DNA of 64,000 nucleotides from Agrobacterium albertimagni AOL15 (GTDB taxonomy: Bacteria; Pseudomonadota; Alphaproteobacteria; Rhizobiales; Rhizobiaceae). The stretch covers positions 186,001 to 250,000 of the forward strand of contig NZ_ALJF01000023.1 of the NCBI RefSeq assembly GCF_000300855.1, in the 5' to 3' direction. Shown here piece after piece: positions 16,026 through 26,003 of this stretch. The notes under the pieces were generated by a model. It was not told where the DNA came from, did not search any database, and saw only the letters and a program-made list of their open reading frames with translations. Both the position numbers and the translations under genes were made by a program. Every line of letters begins with the position of its first letter. The stretch's first letter is position 1.

Positions 16026-17641
16026 TCGGCTCGGGTCATCTGAAAGAAGCGGCAGGGTTCCCCTCGCACGGAGCGCATGTCGATTTCCCGGAAGCCTGTG
16101 TTTTTGAGGATGTGTAATGAGGCCGCGTTGTCGACATGCGCCATGGCTTCCAGCCGTTCCCCGACCTCCGTCTCGAAGAACCACCCCACCAGAGCGCTGG
16201 CGATCTCGCTCGCGTAACCTTGATCCCATTTTGACCGCTCGATCGAATAGGCAAGTTGATGAACTTGGGCGTCTTCGTACCAACTGATTCCGGCGCGCCC
16301 CACGAATTCCGAACCATTGGCCGTCATCAGCTTCAAGGTGGAGAAGCCTTGGCGGCGAAAGCCTGTACGCCACCCCGCCAGCCGCTCTCTTGCATAGTCC
16401 CGATCCCAGGGCTTGCCATGCCCGACATAGACGCTGGTCTCCGGCGTGCCGTGCAATTGGACGAGACGCTCTTCGTCACCATCTAACCACCTTGTGAGCG
16501 CCAGGCGCAGCGTCCGCAGAAGCGCGGATTGCGCCAGCACACCGCCGCTTACCGGCTGGCTGACACCCGTCGTCCCCGGAAAGGTGAGCGGCAGCCCGCT
16601 TGCCGATCGTACCGCCAGATAGGCCCAGGCCTCGGCTTCCATCGCGTCGCCATCGAAGCCGGCCTGTTCTGCGCTCATGACCTCCGCTCCTCTCTCCGCG
16701 GCCAATCGCACAAGATCGGCCATGATCGTGCGGTTCAGGCGGCCGCCGCCACAGATGACATAGGTTTTCGGCGGGGTCGGCAGATGCCTTGCAGATTTGA
16801 GGATCGCCGCAGCCGAGACATAAGCCAGCGTGCGCGCACCGTCGGACAGCTCCGCCTCGTGGCCCTCAGGCGGGCGAAAATCGTTGCGGTCCAGCGACCG
16901 GCGCTTGCTTGCCGTGAAAAACGGATTGTCCAGATAGCGCTCGGCGAGCACCATGATCACCGAACCTTCCGAGGCGATCCGGCCACCGTCATCATAGGGA
17001 ATGCCGGCATGAGCCTCGACCCATTGATCGATCAGCGTATTGCCCGGTCCACTGTCGAAGCCGATGATCGTGCCGTCGTGGTCGAGGAAGGTCAGGTTCG
17101 AGATGCCGCCGATATTGACGAAGCAGACCGGCCAGCGATCCGCCGGCAATTGCTGCGCCAGCGCCTGATGATAGACCGGCACCAGCGGCGCGCCCTGTCC
17201 GCCATGGGCCATATCATTGGCGCGCAGGTCGTAGACGACATCGGTGCCGGTTTCGCTCGCCAGGAGCTGACCGTCGCCGAGCTGCACGGTCAGCGCTTCG
17301 TCGGGCCGATGCAGAACGGTCTGACCATGAAAGCCGATGAGGTCGATATCCTTTGGCTCCAGCTTCTGTTGCTGCAGGAAAAGACGGACGGCTTCGGCAT
17401 GACGTAACGTCAGGTCTCTCTCCATACGGGAGAGCTCGCCCGGCCGCTCGTTGCGTTGCCTGATCGTCTTGGCATCTTCCAGCGCCTGCTTCAGCCGGTC
17501 GCGGAAGGCCGGCTCGTAGGGAACAGACAGGAAGCCACCACGCTCGACCACCGCCTCGCCATCGGTGCGCAACAGCGCCACGTCGATGCCGTCCATCGAC
17601 GTGCCGCTCATCAACCCGATAGCCGTCCTGATTTCCGCCAT
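15977..17641 (-). CDS. anmK: AnmK kinase fused to a GNAT acetyltransferase
   Basis: Two-domain protein, 554 residues. Residues about 1-370 are a complete anhydro-N-acetylmuramic acid kinase, which phosphorylates and opens anhMurNAc during peptidoglycan recycling: [52 protein letters not shown], ending [15 protein letters not shown] where stand-alone AnmK stops. Residues about 375-554 read on without interruption into a RimJ/RimL-like GNAT domain ([44 protein letters not shown]). The start at 17641 (MAEIRTAIG) is chosen by family N-terminus. Normal AnmK is about 370 residues, so this is a fusion. The GNAT substrate is unknown. Its 3' end overlaps the patatin gene. Confidence 0.9.
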   Translation of the reverse strand: MAEIRTAIGLMSGTSMDGIDVALLRTDGEAVVERGGFLSVPYEPAFRDRLKQALEDAKTIRQRNERPGELSRMERDLTLRHAEAVRLFLQQQKLEPKDIDLIGFHGQTVLHRPDEALTVQLGDGQLLASETGTDVVYDLRANDMAHGGQGAPLVPVYHQALAQQLPADRWPVCFVNIGGISNLTFLDHDGTIIGFDSGPGNTLIDQWVEAHAGIPYDDGGRIASEGSVIMVLAERYLDNPFFTASKRRSLDRNDFRPPEGHEAELSDGARTLAYVSAAAILKSARHLPTPPKTYVICGGGRLNRTIMADLVRLAAERGAEVMSAEQAGFDGDAMEAEAWAYLAVRSASGLPLTFPGTTGVSQPVSGGVLAQSALLRTLRLALTRWLDGDEERLVQLHGTPETSVYVGHGKPWDRDYARERLAGWRTGFRRQGFSTLKLMTANGSEFVGRAGISWYEDAQVHQLAYSIERSKWDQGYASEIASALVGWFFETEVGERLEAMAHVDNAASLHILKNTGFREIDMRSVRGEPCRFFQMTRADYADFAKARPSRKPTS

Positions 17642-17779
17642 TTGCCACCCGATTCGGCTGCCGTTCACGCCGGACATTCATGACCGAGACGGGTGCACAA
17701 TTCAAAAAACAATGCTAAAGCCCGCGCGGATTTCCAAGATTACCACCGAAAGACCAGAGAAACCGAAAGCAACAGCGTC

Positions 17780-19036
17780 ATGACGAAGTTCAAGTCCGAT
17801 TTCCTCCGCATCCTCTCCGAGCGCGGCTTCATTCATCAGATGTCCGATGAAACGGGGCTCGACGACCTGCTCGCCAAGGAAAGCGTGACGGCCTATATCG
17901 GCTATGATCCGACGGCATCCAGCTTGCATGTCGGTCACCTGATGCAGATCATGATGCTGCGCTGGTTTCAGCAGACCGGCCACCAGCCGATCTCGCTGAT
18001 GGGCGGCGGCACGGGCATGGTCGGCGACCCCTCCTTCAAGGAGGAAGCCCGCAAGCTGATGACGATCGATACGATCGAGGAGAACATCGCCTCGATCAAG
18101 CGCTGCTTCTCGCATTACCTCGACTACGACCAGGGTCCGAAGGGCGGCGCCCTGATGATCAACAATGCCGAATGGCTGCGCCCGCTGAATTACCTCGAGT
18201 TCCTGCGCGATGTGGGCCGCCACTTCTCGGTCAACCGCATGCTGTCCTTCGACAGCGTCAAGACGCGCCTCGACCGCGAGCAGTCGCTGTCCTTCCTCGA
18301 ATTCAACTACATGATCCTGCAGGCCTACGACTTCGTCGAGCTCAACCAGCGCTACGGCTGCCGGCTGCAGATGGGCGGCTCGGATCAGTGGGGCAATATC
18401 ATCAACGGCATCGATCTCGGCCACCGCATGGGCACGCCGCAGCTCTATGCGCTGACCGCACCGCTGCTCACCACCTCCTCGGGTGCCAAGATGGGCAAGT
18501 CGGCATCGGGCGCTGTCTGGCTCAACGCCGACCTCTTGCCGGTCTATGACTTCTGGCAGTACTGGCGCAACACCGAGGATGCCGATGTCGTCCGCTTCCT
18601 CAAGCTCTTCACCATCCTGCCGATGGACGAGATCGCACGTCTCGCGGCACTTGGTGGCTCGGAGATCAACGAAGCCAAGAAGATCCTCGCCACGGAAGTG
18701 ACGACGCTGCTGCATGGCCGGGAAGCGGCCGAGCAGGCTGCCGAGACCGCGCGCAAGACCTTCGAGGAAGGTGCGCTCGCCGATACGCTTCCGACCATCG
18801 AGGTTGCCTCTGCGGAACTCGAGGCTGGGATCGGCTTGCTCGGACTGATCGTCAAGGCGGGCCTTGCAGCCTCCAACGGCGAAGCCCGTCGTCATGTCCA
18901 GGGTGGTGCGGTCAAGATCAACGATGCCGGCGTCTCCGATGAGCGCATGTCTGTGGGCAGTGCAGAGGTCACGGCGGATGGCGTTATCAAGCTGTCGCTC
19001 GGCAAGAAGAAGCACATTTTGATCAAGCCGGTCTGA
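17780..19036 (+). CDS. tyrS: tyrosyl-tRNA synthetase
   Basis: Class I aminoacyl-tRNA synthetase charging tRNA-Tyr, 418 residues. The HIGH motif is present as HVGH ([12 protein letters not shown]), the KMSKS motif as KMGKS ([10 protein letters not shown]), and the [11 protein letters not shown] signature of TyrRS is intact. A C-terminal S4 RNA-binding domain covers about residues 350-410 ([19 protein letters not shown]). A strong terminator follows. Confidence 0.97.
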   Translation: MTKFKSDFLRILSERGFIHQMSDETGLDDLLAKESVTAYIGYDPTASSLHVGHLMQIMMLRWFQQTGHQPISLMGGGTGMVGDPSFKEEARKLMTIDTIEENIASIKRCFSHYLDYDQGPKGGALMINNAEWLRPLNYLEFLRDVGRHFSVNRMLSFDSVKTRLDREQSLSFLEFNYMILQAYDFVELNQRYGCRLQMGGSDQWGNIINGIDLGHRMGTPQLYALTAPLLTTSSGAKMGKSASGAVWLNADLLPVYDFWQYWRNTEDADVVRFLKLFTILPMDEIARLAALGGSEINEAKKILATEVTTLLHGREAAEQAAETARKTFEEGALADTLPTIEVASAELEAGIGLLGLIVKAGLAASNGEARRHVQGGAVKINDAGVSDERMSVGSAEVTADGVIKLSLGKKKHILIKPV

Positions 19037-19066
19037 TCACCGACCAAGCCATCAAAACACCCTTCG

Positions 19067-19090
19067 AAAAGCCCGCAATCGCGGGCTTTT
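19067..19090 (+). terminator. tyrS terminator
   Basis: Stem AAAAGCCCGC / GCGGGCTTTT with a 4-base loop, ending in a T run, 30 bases after the tyrS stop. Confidence 0.9.
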
Positions 19091-19296
19091 CTGTATCCGT
19101 AAACAGTCGTTAACGTGTGGCGCATTTTTCGCCAGCACACCTGCTCTGCCGCATATCACGGCAACCTCATGCACAAATGCATAGCAGTCGCATATTATTT
19201 GCACTGCACAATCTTGTTTTACGGGCGTATAAGAAGGTCAATCGCCGATGCGGGAAAGACCGCAGGATCAGCGAAAATTTCGACGAGGAAACGACC

Positions 19297-19440
19297 ATGA
19301 ACCCGATCCGCATTGCAAAGAACTGGATCAGCTACCGCCGCACGATGAACGAACTGGGCAACCTGTCTTCGCAGACCCTGAACGACATCGGCATCACCCG
19401 CTACGAGATCCGCAACATCGCTTCGCGCTCGTTCCGTTAA
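19297..19440 (+). CDS. DUF1127 small protein
   Basis: 47-residue basic protein with the YjiS/DUF1127 signature: NWISYRRTMNELGNLSSQTLNDIGITRYEIRNIA. GAGGAA six bases before the ATG supports translation. Short DUF1127 proteins are numerous in rhizobia, and some affect RNA turnover and phosphate or stress responses; the role of this one is unknown. Monocistronic, with its own terminator-like hairpin downstream. The upstream stretch (about 19091-19296) is non-coding and should hold its promoter. Confidence 0.85.
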   Translation: MNPIRIAKNWISYRRTMNELGNLSSQTLNDIGITRYEIRNIASRSFR

Positions 19441-19466
19441 TCGGATCCTGCACAAAGCAGCCTGTC

Positions 19467-19493
19467 AAACGGCACCGCATGGTGCCGTATTTG
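19467..19493 (+). terminator. terminator of the DUF1127 gene
   Basis: Stem ACGGCACC / GGTGCCGT with loop GCAT followed by ATTTG. The T tract is weak. Confidence 0.6.
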
Positions 19494-19583
19494 ATTCCGG
19501 CTTCACCAAATTGAACGCCCGGCCCGCTGCATGGCTCCAGACACGATGGACCTCGCGCCGCGAGGCGTGATATGGAGCCGCCC

Positions 19584-20993
19584 ATGACGAACAGCACCTT
19601 CTCCCCCATTCATATTATCGGCGGCGGTCTTGCAGGCTCTGAAGCCGCCTGGCAGGTCGCGCAATCCGGCGTTCCGGTCATGCTGCACGAGATGCGCGGC
19701 GTGCGCGGCACGGATGCACATAAGACCGACGGCCTTGCCGAGCTGGTCTGCTCCAACTCCTTCCGCTCCGATGACGCGACGTCGAACGCCGTCGGTGTCA
19801 TCCATGCCGAAATGCGGCTCGCCGGCTCGTTGATCATGGCTTGCGCCGACAGGCATCAGGTCCCCGCCGGTGGCGCGCTCGCGGTCGACCGCGATGGCTT
19901 CTCCGAGGCTGTCACAGCCGAGATCCAGCGGCATCCGCTGATCACGGTCGTCCGTGAGGAAGTGACCGCCCTGCCGCCGGAAGACTGGGATCTCGCCATC
20001 ATCGCGACAGGCCCCCTCACCTCGCCGGCGCTAGCCGAAGCCATCCGCGAACGGACAGGCAAGGACGCGCTGGCTTTTTTCGACGCTATTGCGCCGATTG
20101 TGCATACCGACAGCATCAACATGGACATCTGCTGGTACCAATCGCGCTACGACAAGGTCGGACCTGGCGGCACGGGCAAGGACTATATCAACTGCCCGCT
20201 CGACGAAGCGCAGTACAATGCCTTCATCGATGCGCTGATCGCCGGTGACGCCGTCGGCTTCAAGGAATGGGAAGGCACGCCCTATTTCGATGGTTGCCTG
20301 CCGATCGAGGTGATGGCCGAGCGTGGTCGCGAGACGCTGCGCCACGGGCCGATGAAGCCGATGGGCCTCACCAACGCCCACAATCCGACCGTCAAGCCTT
20401 ATGCTGTCGTCCAGCTGCGCCAGGACAATGCGCTTGGCACGCTCTACAATATGGTCGGTTTCCAGACGAAACTGCGCTACGGCGCCCAGGCCGAGATCTT
20501 CCGGATGATTCCAGGTTTGGAAAATGCCGAATTCGCCCGCCTCGGCGGCCTGCATCGCAACACCTATATCCATTCACCGACGCTTCTCGACCAGAGCCTG
20601 CAGCTGAAAGCGCGGCCCGGGCTGCGCTTCGCCGGCCAGATCACCGGTTGCGAAGGCTATGTCGAGAGCGCCTCGATCGGCCTGCTGGCCGGTCGCTTCG
20701 CAGCGGCGCAGCGGAAGGGCGAGACACCAAGCATTCCGCCGGCGACGACGGCGCTCGGCTCGCTGCTCAACCACATCACCGGCGGCCACATCGTCTCCGA
20801 CGAAGAGCCGGGCAAGCGCTCGTTCCAGCCGATGAACATCAATTTCGGATTGTTTCCCGAGCTCGAGCCCGGTTCGATTGTCAAGCCTGAGGGCGTCAAG
20901 CGCTTCCGCGGCAAGGACAAGACGATCATGAAGCGACAGCTGATCGCCGCACGGGCACTCGAACACTGCAAGACCTGGCTGGGTGCTGCCTGA
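19584..20993 (+). CDS. trmFO: methylenetetrahydrofolate tRNA-(uracil-5-)-methyltransferase
   Basis: Folate- and FAD-dependent enzyme that makes ribothymidine at position 54 of tRNA, about 469 residues. The N-terminal FAD-binding motif is [15 protein letters not shown], followed by TrmFO-specific [16 protein letters not shown] and [21 protein letters not shown]. The start is ambiguous between ATGs at 19572 and 19584; GGAG six bases before the second favours it. Gid/TrmFO is the usual form of this enzyme in alphaproteobacteria. Confidence 0.95.
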   Translation: MTNSTFSPIHIIGGGLAGSEAAWQVAQSGVPVMLHEMRGVRGTDAHKTDGLAELVCSNSFRSDDATSNAVGVIHAEMRLAGSLIMACADRHQVPAGGALAVDRDGFSEAVTAEIQRHPLITVVREEVTALPPEDWDLAIIATGPLTSPALAEAIRERTGKDALAFFDAIAPIVHTDSINMDICWYQSRYDKVGPGGTGKDYINCPLDEAQYNAFIDALIAGDAVGFKEWEGTPYFDGCLPIEVMAERGRETLRHGPMKPMGLTNAHNPTVKPYAVVQLRQDNALGTLYNMVGFQTKLRYGAQAEIFRMIPGLENAEFARLGGLHRNTYIHSPTLLDQSLQLKARPGLRFAGQITGCEGYVESASIGLLAGRFAAAQRKGETPSIPPATTALGSLLNHITGGHIVSDEEPGKRSFQPMNINFGLFPELEPGSIVKPEGVKRFRGKDKTIMKRQLIAARALEHCKTWLGAA

Positions 20994-21008
20994 CGGCGGC
21001 AGACAGCG

Positions 21009-21458
21009 TCAGCCGGTCGCGCCCGAGGCAGCGTCCGGCTCCCGGTCTGCATGGCCGAGATAGTTGCCGAGCAGCCAGAGGGACACCTCCGCCGCGATGG
21101 CCGGATTGGCGAAGGTGAACTCGCCATTGTGGAAGGATGCGTCGAGAAACTCGACGGCAATTCCTTTGCCGTTCGGCAAGGGGCTCACACGCACCGTACC
21201 AGGCTCGATCAGGTGGCAGGCGAAATGGTTGCGCATGCTGCGCATGAAGCCCGCCTTGTTGTCATGCAGACGGACGAAGACGGCCTTGCCGTCGACCGTG
21301 GCGTGCAGGCTGCGGATTGCCTCCTGCGGAAAGGCGCGGCCGAATTCGAGAATGGCGAGGCCAGCATCCTGAAACCCGTCATCCTCCTGGCGCACCATGC
21401 GCGAGGAGAAATAGGCCAGCGCCAGGATGAGCGCAAAGACGATACCCCAGGTCACCAT
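21009..21458 (-). CDS. conserved membrane-anchored hypothetical protein
   Basis: 149-residue protein with one N-terminal membrane helix (about residues 3-17, VTWGIVFALILALAYF) and a soluble remainder (DGKAVFVRLHDNKAGFMRSM, VSPLPNGKGIAVEFLDASFHNGEF). No known domain recognised. It follows the phytoene-synthase-like gene by about 100 bases on the same strand, at the end of the yajC-secDF-led run, so it may be cotranscribed. A 50-residue N-terminal extension is open but lacks support. Confidence 0.75.
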   Translation of the reverse strand: MVTWGIVFALILALAYFSSRMVRQEDDGFQDAGLAILEFGRAFPQEAIRSLHATVDGKAVFVRLHDNKAGFMRSMRNHFACHLIEPGTVRVSPLPNGKGIAVEFLDASFHNGEFTFANPAIAAEVSLWLLGNYLGHADREPDAASGATG

Positions 21459-21556
21459 GATTTGCTCTCGCTTCCTTCCGCACACACACACTATCGCAAT
21501 GGCTGCTAACAGGCGAGCCTTGCGTGAACGTGGTGTGCCTGGGAAGTCGCGCCGTC

Positions 21557-22411
21557 TCAGAGCCGACCGGTCAGCAGCAGGCGCATCATCGCCATCTGCC
21601 GTCGCCATTGCGGCGGACGAATATCGGTCGAGAGAGCGGTATGGCCGATCTTCATCGCCCGCTTGAGCACAGGTTCTGCGAGCGTCGCGGGCAGGAAGGC
21701 GGCAAGCAGGCTTTTCGGCATCGCCCCGGCCGCCCTCGCCTTGCGCAGGTGATCGAGACCGAAACCGGCAAAGGCCTGGATGGCGGCGGTCATCCGCTCG
21801 TCGTTGCCCCCGGCGAGGAATCCGTCCCGGTCGAGCCCGACGGAGGCAAGGATCTGTGTGGGCAGGTAAACCTGCCCTCGGGCGCGATGGATCGGCATCA
21901 GCAGGATCGCGCCGGCAACGGCAAGTGCCACCCCCGCATGGCCTGCGATCTCGGAGGCAGCTTCGGCAGCTTCTGCATCGAGGACCAGCGATGACAGCTG
22001 AATGAGTGCCGCTGCCGTCTCTCCGGCGTAGCCTTCGAACATCGCCGTCGTTTCCATCGGATCGTCATAGAGGTCGAAGATGCGTGCATCGGCCATGGCG
22101 ACAAGCGGCGCTACCGGCAGGCGATGGTCCTGCACAGCAAGAAGAAGCTCGGCGGCAACAGGATTTCCCGCCGTCTCGCCATGGGCGGCGCCTTCCAGCA
22201 GATCCCGCCAGTATTGCAGCCGCACTTCGCCCGGCAAGGGTTCGCGCACGAGGTCGCGCACGCGGGCGAGCTCGGCGTTATAGGCATAGAGCGCAACGAT
22301 CGCGGCACGCCGATCGGCCGGCGTCAGGAGGCTTGCCAAGTAGCGGTCGCGATCCGTCTCCTGCAGAGCCCGCAGGCAAAGCGCCTCATTGGCCGACGGA
22401 ATCTCGCTCAC
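21557..22411 (-). CDS. squalene/phytoene synthase-like protein (NDUFAF6-like)
   Basis: 284-residue all-helical protein of the trans-isoprenyl diphosphate synthase/SQS-PSY fold. The first aspartate-rich region appears as DLYDDPMETT, and RARGQVYLPTQILASVG marks the second helix bundle. The second aspartate motif of true phytoene synthases is not obvious, so carotenoid synthesis is doubtful. This short form resembles the human complex I assembly factor NDUFAF6. It is encoded 20 bases after the Mth938-like (NDUFAF3-like) gene, which favours a respiratory-assembly role. Confidence 0.82.
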   Translation of the reverse strand: MSEIPSANEALCLRALQETDRDRYLASLLTPADRRAAIVALYAYNAELARVRDLVREPLPGEVRLQYWRDLLEGAAHGETAGNPVAAELLLAVQDHRLPVAPLVAMADARIFDLYDDPMETTAMFEGYAGETAAALIQLSSLVLDAEAAEAASEIAGHAGVALAVAGAILLMPIHRARGQVYLPTQILASVGLDRDGFLAGGNDERMTAAIQAFAGFGLDHLRKARAAGAMPKSLLAAFLPATLAEPVLKRAMKIGHTALSTDIRPPQWRRQMAMMRLLLTGRL

Positions 22412-22431
22412 GATGCACCTTTCGAGGATGG

Positions 22432-22830
22432 TCAGACCGCAATCAAGGCGGCAGCGACCGGGCGTTGCTCGGCCAGCATGATGTTATACGTGCGTACCGC
22501 AGCACCGGTTCCCATGGGGTCGGTGGCAATGCCCTTCGCCTTTAGCGCGGACCGCAGATCGGGATCGACCAGACGCAACTGCCGACCGGTGCCCAAGAGC
22601 AGGAACTCGATGCCGGCCTCGGAGAACACACGCGCAAGCGAGCCTCGGGTTATCGGCTCCTCCTCGGTCTGCTCCCAGCCATAGACGCCGGAGGGAAGGA
22701 GGAGAAGCGAGCCCCGATGCGACATGTCGGCGAAGCGGAAACCGCCATTGCCATAGCTGTCGATGCCGGGCCGCCCCGGGAAATGGGCGTCACGGATGGT
22801 GACGCCCTTATCTCCGAAGCCGAAGACCAT
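22432..22830 (-). CDS. Mth938-like domain protein (NDUFAF3-like)
   Basis: 132-residue single-domain protein of the Mth938/DUF498 family (about residues 8-125: DAHFPGRPGIDSYGNGGFRF, LLLPSGVYGWE, EFLLLGTG). The human homologue NDUFAF3 assembles respiratory complex I. The gene lies four bases downstream of secDF on the same strand, an association known in alphaproteobacteria and consistent with membrane-protein insertion. The biochemical activity is not known. Confidence 0.88.
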   Translation of the reverse strand: MVFGFGDKGVTIRDAHFPGRPGIDSYGNGGFRFADMSHRGSLLLLPSGVYGWEQTEEEPITRGSLARVFSEAGIEFLLLGTGRQLRLVDPDLRSALKAKGIATDPMGTGAAVRTYNIMLAEQRPVAAALIAV

Positions 22831-22834
22831 CGGT

Positions 22835-25387
22835 TCAGGCTCCGGCCTTGGCCGGCATCTTCTCGCCTTCGCTGTCGTCCTGCTGGAAGGATTCCGGACG
22901 CAGCTTGAAGGCGATCAGAACCGGACCGGCGATGTAGATCGACGAGAAGGTCCCGATCAGAACGCCTGCCAGCATGGCGAAGGTGAAGGAGGCAATGACT
23001 TCGCCACCGAACAGATAGAGCGCGCCAAGGGCGAGGATCGTACTTCCGGCCGTCAGGACCGTACGCGAGAGCGTCTGGTTGATCGACTCGTCGATCAGCA
23101 CCTCGAGCGGCATCTTCTTGTATCGCCTGAGGTTTTCTCGCATGCGGTCATAGACGACGACCGTATCGTTCAGCGAGTAACCGATGATCGTCAGGATGGC
23201 CGCGATACTCGTCAGGTTGAATTCGATCCCTGTCAGGACGAACAGGCCGAGCGTGAAGACCACGTCGTGCAATGTCGCGATGATAGCACCCAGCGCGAAC
23301 TGCCACTCGAAGCGGAACCAGATGTAGATCAGGATGCCGAACAGGGCTGCAGCAACGCCGATCGTCGCGGAATAGGTCAGGTCGCTCGAGACCGACGGCC
23401 CGACCACTTCGACACGGCGGAAGTCGTATTCGGCTTCCAGTTCACCGCGCACCTTGGTCAGAGCCGATTGTTCGGCATTCTCGCCGCCATCTTGCGCCTG
23501 CAGACGGATCAGCGCGCTGGCATCGTCGCCAAAGCCCTGGGCCTGTACTTCGCCGAGGTTCAACTGGCTCAGACGGTCGCGGATATCGGAGAGATCGGCG
23601 GTTCCGTCGCGCGCCTGCACCTCGATGATCGAGCCGCCCTTGAAGTCGATCCCGAGGTTCATGCCAACAGTCGCAAAGCCGACCAGCGAGGCAACCGAGA
23701 TAAGCATGGCCAGTCCGAAGTTGAACTTGCGGGCTGCCATGAAGCGGATGTTGCGGTTGTCGAAGAAACCGGTGCGTACGCTCTTCGGAATGTGCTTCGG
23801 GCGCTTCCAACGGTACCAGAAGGCCATCAACCAGAAGGTCAGGGTGAAGGCGGTGAAGACGGTCGTGACGATACCGATCGACAGGGTGACGGCAAAACCG
23901 CGGACCGGGCCGGACCCGAGGAAGAAGAGGACCACGGCAGCAATCAAGGTCGTCAGGTTGGCGTCGACAATCGTCGCGAAAGCCTTCTTGAAGCCGACTT
24001 CGATGGCCTGCACCAATGGTCGGCCGTTGCGGGCTTCCTCTCTTATGCGCTCGTAGATCAGAACGTTCGAGTCGACCGCCATACCCATGGTGAGCACGAT
24101 ACCGGCAATACCCGGCAAGGTCAGCGTCGACCCGATCAGCGACAAGGCCGCAAGGATCATGGCGATGTTTGCCGCAAGCGCGATGTTCGCCATTACACCG
24201 AAGGTGCCGTAGAAGGCGAGCATGAAGACGACGACCGCGATACCGCCGATGATGCTGGCGGTCACGCCGGCATTGATGGAGTCCTGGCCGAGGCCCGGGC
24301 CGACGGTGCGTTCCTCGACGACGGTCAGCGTGGCAGGAAGCGCACCGGCGCGCAGCAGAACTGCGAGATCATTTGCGCCTTCGACCGAGAAACTGCCGGA
24401 GATCTGACCGGAGCCACCAAGGATCGGCTCGCGGATAACAGGTGCGGAGATGACCTGCTGGTCGAGGACGATGGCGAAGGGCTTGCCGACATTCTCCTGC
24501 GTCGCCTGGGCAAAACGCTGGGCGCCGCGGCTGTCGAAGCGGAAGCTGACCACTGGCTCGTTGGTGCGCTGGTCGAAAGCGGCCTGAGCATCGACGAGAT
24601 TTTCACCCGAAATCAGCGCACGACGTTCGATCAGGTAAGGGACAGCCGGGTCATCGGCCGAGTAAAGGACCTCCGACTGTGCCGGCGGACGCGTATTGAT
24701 CGCTTCCGTGACCGGCATCGTCGTGTCGACCATGTGGAACGACAGTTTGGCGGTCTGATTCAGAAGCGCCTTCAGACGCTGCGGATCGGTCAGACCGGGA
24801 ACCTGAACGATGATGCGGTCATCACCCTGGCGCTGGATGAGCGGTTCGGTCGTTCCGAGCTCGTCGACGCGGCGCCGCACGACTTCCATCGACTGTGTGA
24901 GCGCCGAAGACACGCGGTAGTCGATGCCATCATTGGTCAGTGTCAGACGCAGCAGGCCGTCTTCCGCCTGCTCGAGAGCGACTTCCGTCACGGAGCCGCC
25001 GGTCAGGCCGCCAACGCTGACGGGATCGGTCAGCGAGCGCAGCGCCTCGATGGCTTCCGGCATCTTGTCCGCATCGGTGATGCGCACCTGGATCTGCTGG
25101 CCGACGCCGGAAAGGCCCGTGTAGCGGATACCGGCTTCGCGCAGCTGGGTCCGGACGTCGCCGACGATCGTCTCAAGGCGTTCCTTGACGATGTCCTGAC
25201 GCTCGAGCTTCAGCATGATGTGTGAGCCGCCCTGGAGGTCGAGGCCCAGCGTCACCTTGTTCGTGGGGAACCACGAGGGAAAAGCTTCCAGTTCCTCGTC
25301 CGTGAAGGCATTTGGCAGGGCGACAAGAACGCCGAGCGCAACGGTCAACCAGATGAACAATGTCTTCCAGCGGGAAATGTAAAGCAT
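22835..25387 (-). CDS. secDF: fused protein translocase subunit SecDF
   Basis: Fused SecD-SecF proton-driven motor that completes Sec-dependent export at the inner membrane, 850 residues. The SecD half (about 1-510) has the first membrane helix, the GLDLQGGSHIML motif, the large periplasmic P1 domain and VLTMGMAVDSNVLIYERIREE. The SecF half (about 545-835) has GIDFKGGSIIEVQ and GYSLNDTVVVYDRMREN. Twelve membrane helices are expected. yajC is 62 bases upstream. Fusion into one chain is common in alphaproteobacteria. Confidence 0.96.
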   Translation of the reverse strand: MLYISRWKTLFIWLTVALGVLVALPNAFTDEELEAFPSWFPTNKVTLGLDLQGGSHIMLKLERQDIVKERLETIVGDVRTQLREAGIRYTGLSGVGQQIQVRITDADKMPEAIEALRSLTDPVSVGGLTGGSVTEVALEQAEDGLLRLTLTNDGIDYRVSSALTQSMEVVRRRVDELGTTEPLIQRQGDDRIIVQVPGLTDPQRLKALLNQTAKLSFHMVDTTMPVTEAINTRPPAQSEVLYSADDPAVPYLIERRALISGENLVDAQAAFDQRTNEPVVSFRFDSRGAQRFAQATQENVGKPFAIVLDQQVISAPVIREPILGGSGQISGSFSVEGANDLAVLLRAGALPATLTVVEERTVGPGLGQDSINAGVTASIIGGIAVVVFMLAFYGTFGVMANIALAANIAMILAALSLIGSTLTLPGIAGIVLTMGMAVDSNVLIYERIREEARNGRPLVQAIEVGFKKAFATIVDANLTTLIAAVVLFFLGSGPVRGFAVTLSIGIVTTVFTAFTLTFWLMAFWYRWKRPKHIPKSVRTGFFDNRNIRFMAARKFNFGLAMLISVASLVGFATVGMNLGIDFKGGSIIEVQARDGTADLSDIRDRLSQLNLGEVQAQGFGDDASALIRLQAQDGGENAEQSALTKVRGELEAEYDFRRVEVVGPSVSSDLTYSATIGVAAALFGILIYIWFRFEWQFALGAIIATLHDVVFTLGLFVLTGIEFNLTSIAAILTIIGYSLNDTVVVYDRMRENLRRYKKMPLEVLIDESINQTLSRTVLTAGSTILALGALYLFGGEVIASFTFAMLAGVLIGTFSSIYIAGPVLIAFKLRPESFQQDDSEGEKMPAKAGA

Positions 25388-25449
25388 GGAACTCTCGAAT
25401 CAGGGCATCGGAAAATGGCAAAGGCCGGCGCGAGGCCGGCCCAGCGGGA

Positions 25450-25797
25450 TCAGGCGGCGGTTTCGGTCTTGACCGGCTCGCCCTTGACACGGACTTCCGC
25501 CACATACTGGCGCATCGCACGAACCTTCACGCCATCGGCGATTTCCAGTTCGAGTTCCTTGTCGTCGATCACCTTGGTGACCTTAGCGACGATGCCGCCA
25601 CCCATGATCACCTGATCGCCACGACGAATGGCAGACAGGGTCTCTTCACGCTTCTTCATCTGCGTCCGCTGCGGACGGATCAGGAAGAAATACCAGACCA
25701 CCATCAGCGGTGCAAAGAGCAGCAGCATTTCCAGTCCGGATCCCATCGCGCTTGGGGCAGCGGCTGCGTCCTGGGCAAAGGCCTCGGTGATAAACAT
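25450..25797 (-). CDS. yajC: preprotein translocase subunit YajC
   Basis: 115-residue single-pass inner-membrane partner of SecDF. The helix at about residues 22-41 (MLLLFAPLMVVWYFFLIRPQ) ends in the YajC hallmark FLIRPQ and is followed by the small soluble domain RRGDQVIMGGGIVAKVTKV. First gene of the secDF operon, divergent from the DUF815 ATPase gene. Confidence 0.95.
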   Translation of the reverse strand: MFITEAFAQDAAAAPSAMGSGLEMLLLFAPLMVVWYFFLIRPQRTQMKKREETLSAIRRGDQVIMGGGIVAKVTKVIDDKELELEIADGVKVRAMRQYVAEVRVKGEPVKTETAA

Positions 25798-26003
25798 GAA
25801 AGACTCCCTATTGAAGCGTATTGGAGGAGCCGCGCGGCCCCCTCGTCAGGTCGCCGGAATATAGTGAGAGGGCCCATGAATGCAACAGAAACAGCGCTGA
25901 AGCGTACCATTTTCAGGCGCCCTACCCTTTATGCCCGCAATTCTGCGTGATACCGCCCGACCTGAGGCTTGCACAGCCGGACCGGACGACGAGGAGCACG
26001 ACG

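Noticed and set aside
22763-25225. 820-residue plus-strand open frame opposite secDF
   Set aside because: Low-complexity, Asp/Arg/Gly/Gln-biased translation of the complement of a GC-rich gene; no domain and no ribosome site, while secDF on the other strand has full family motifs.
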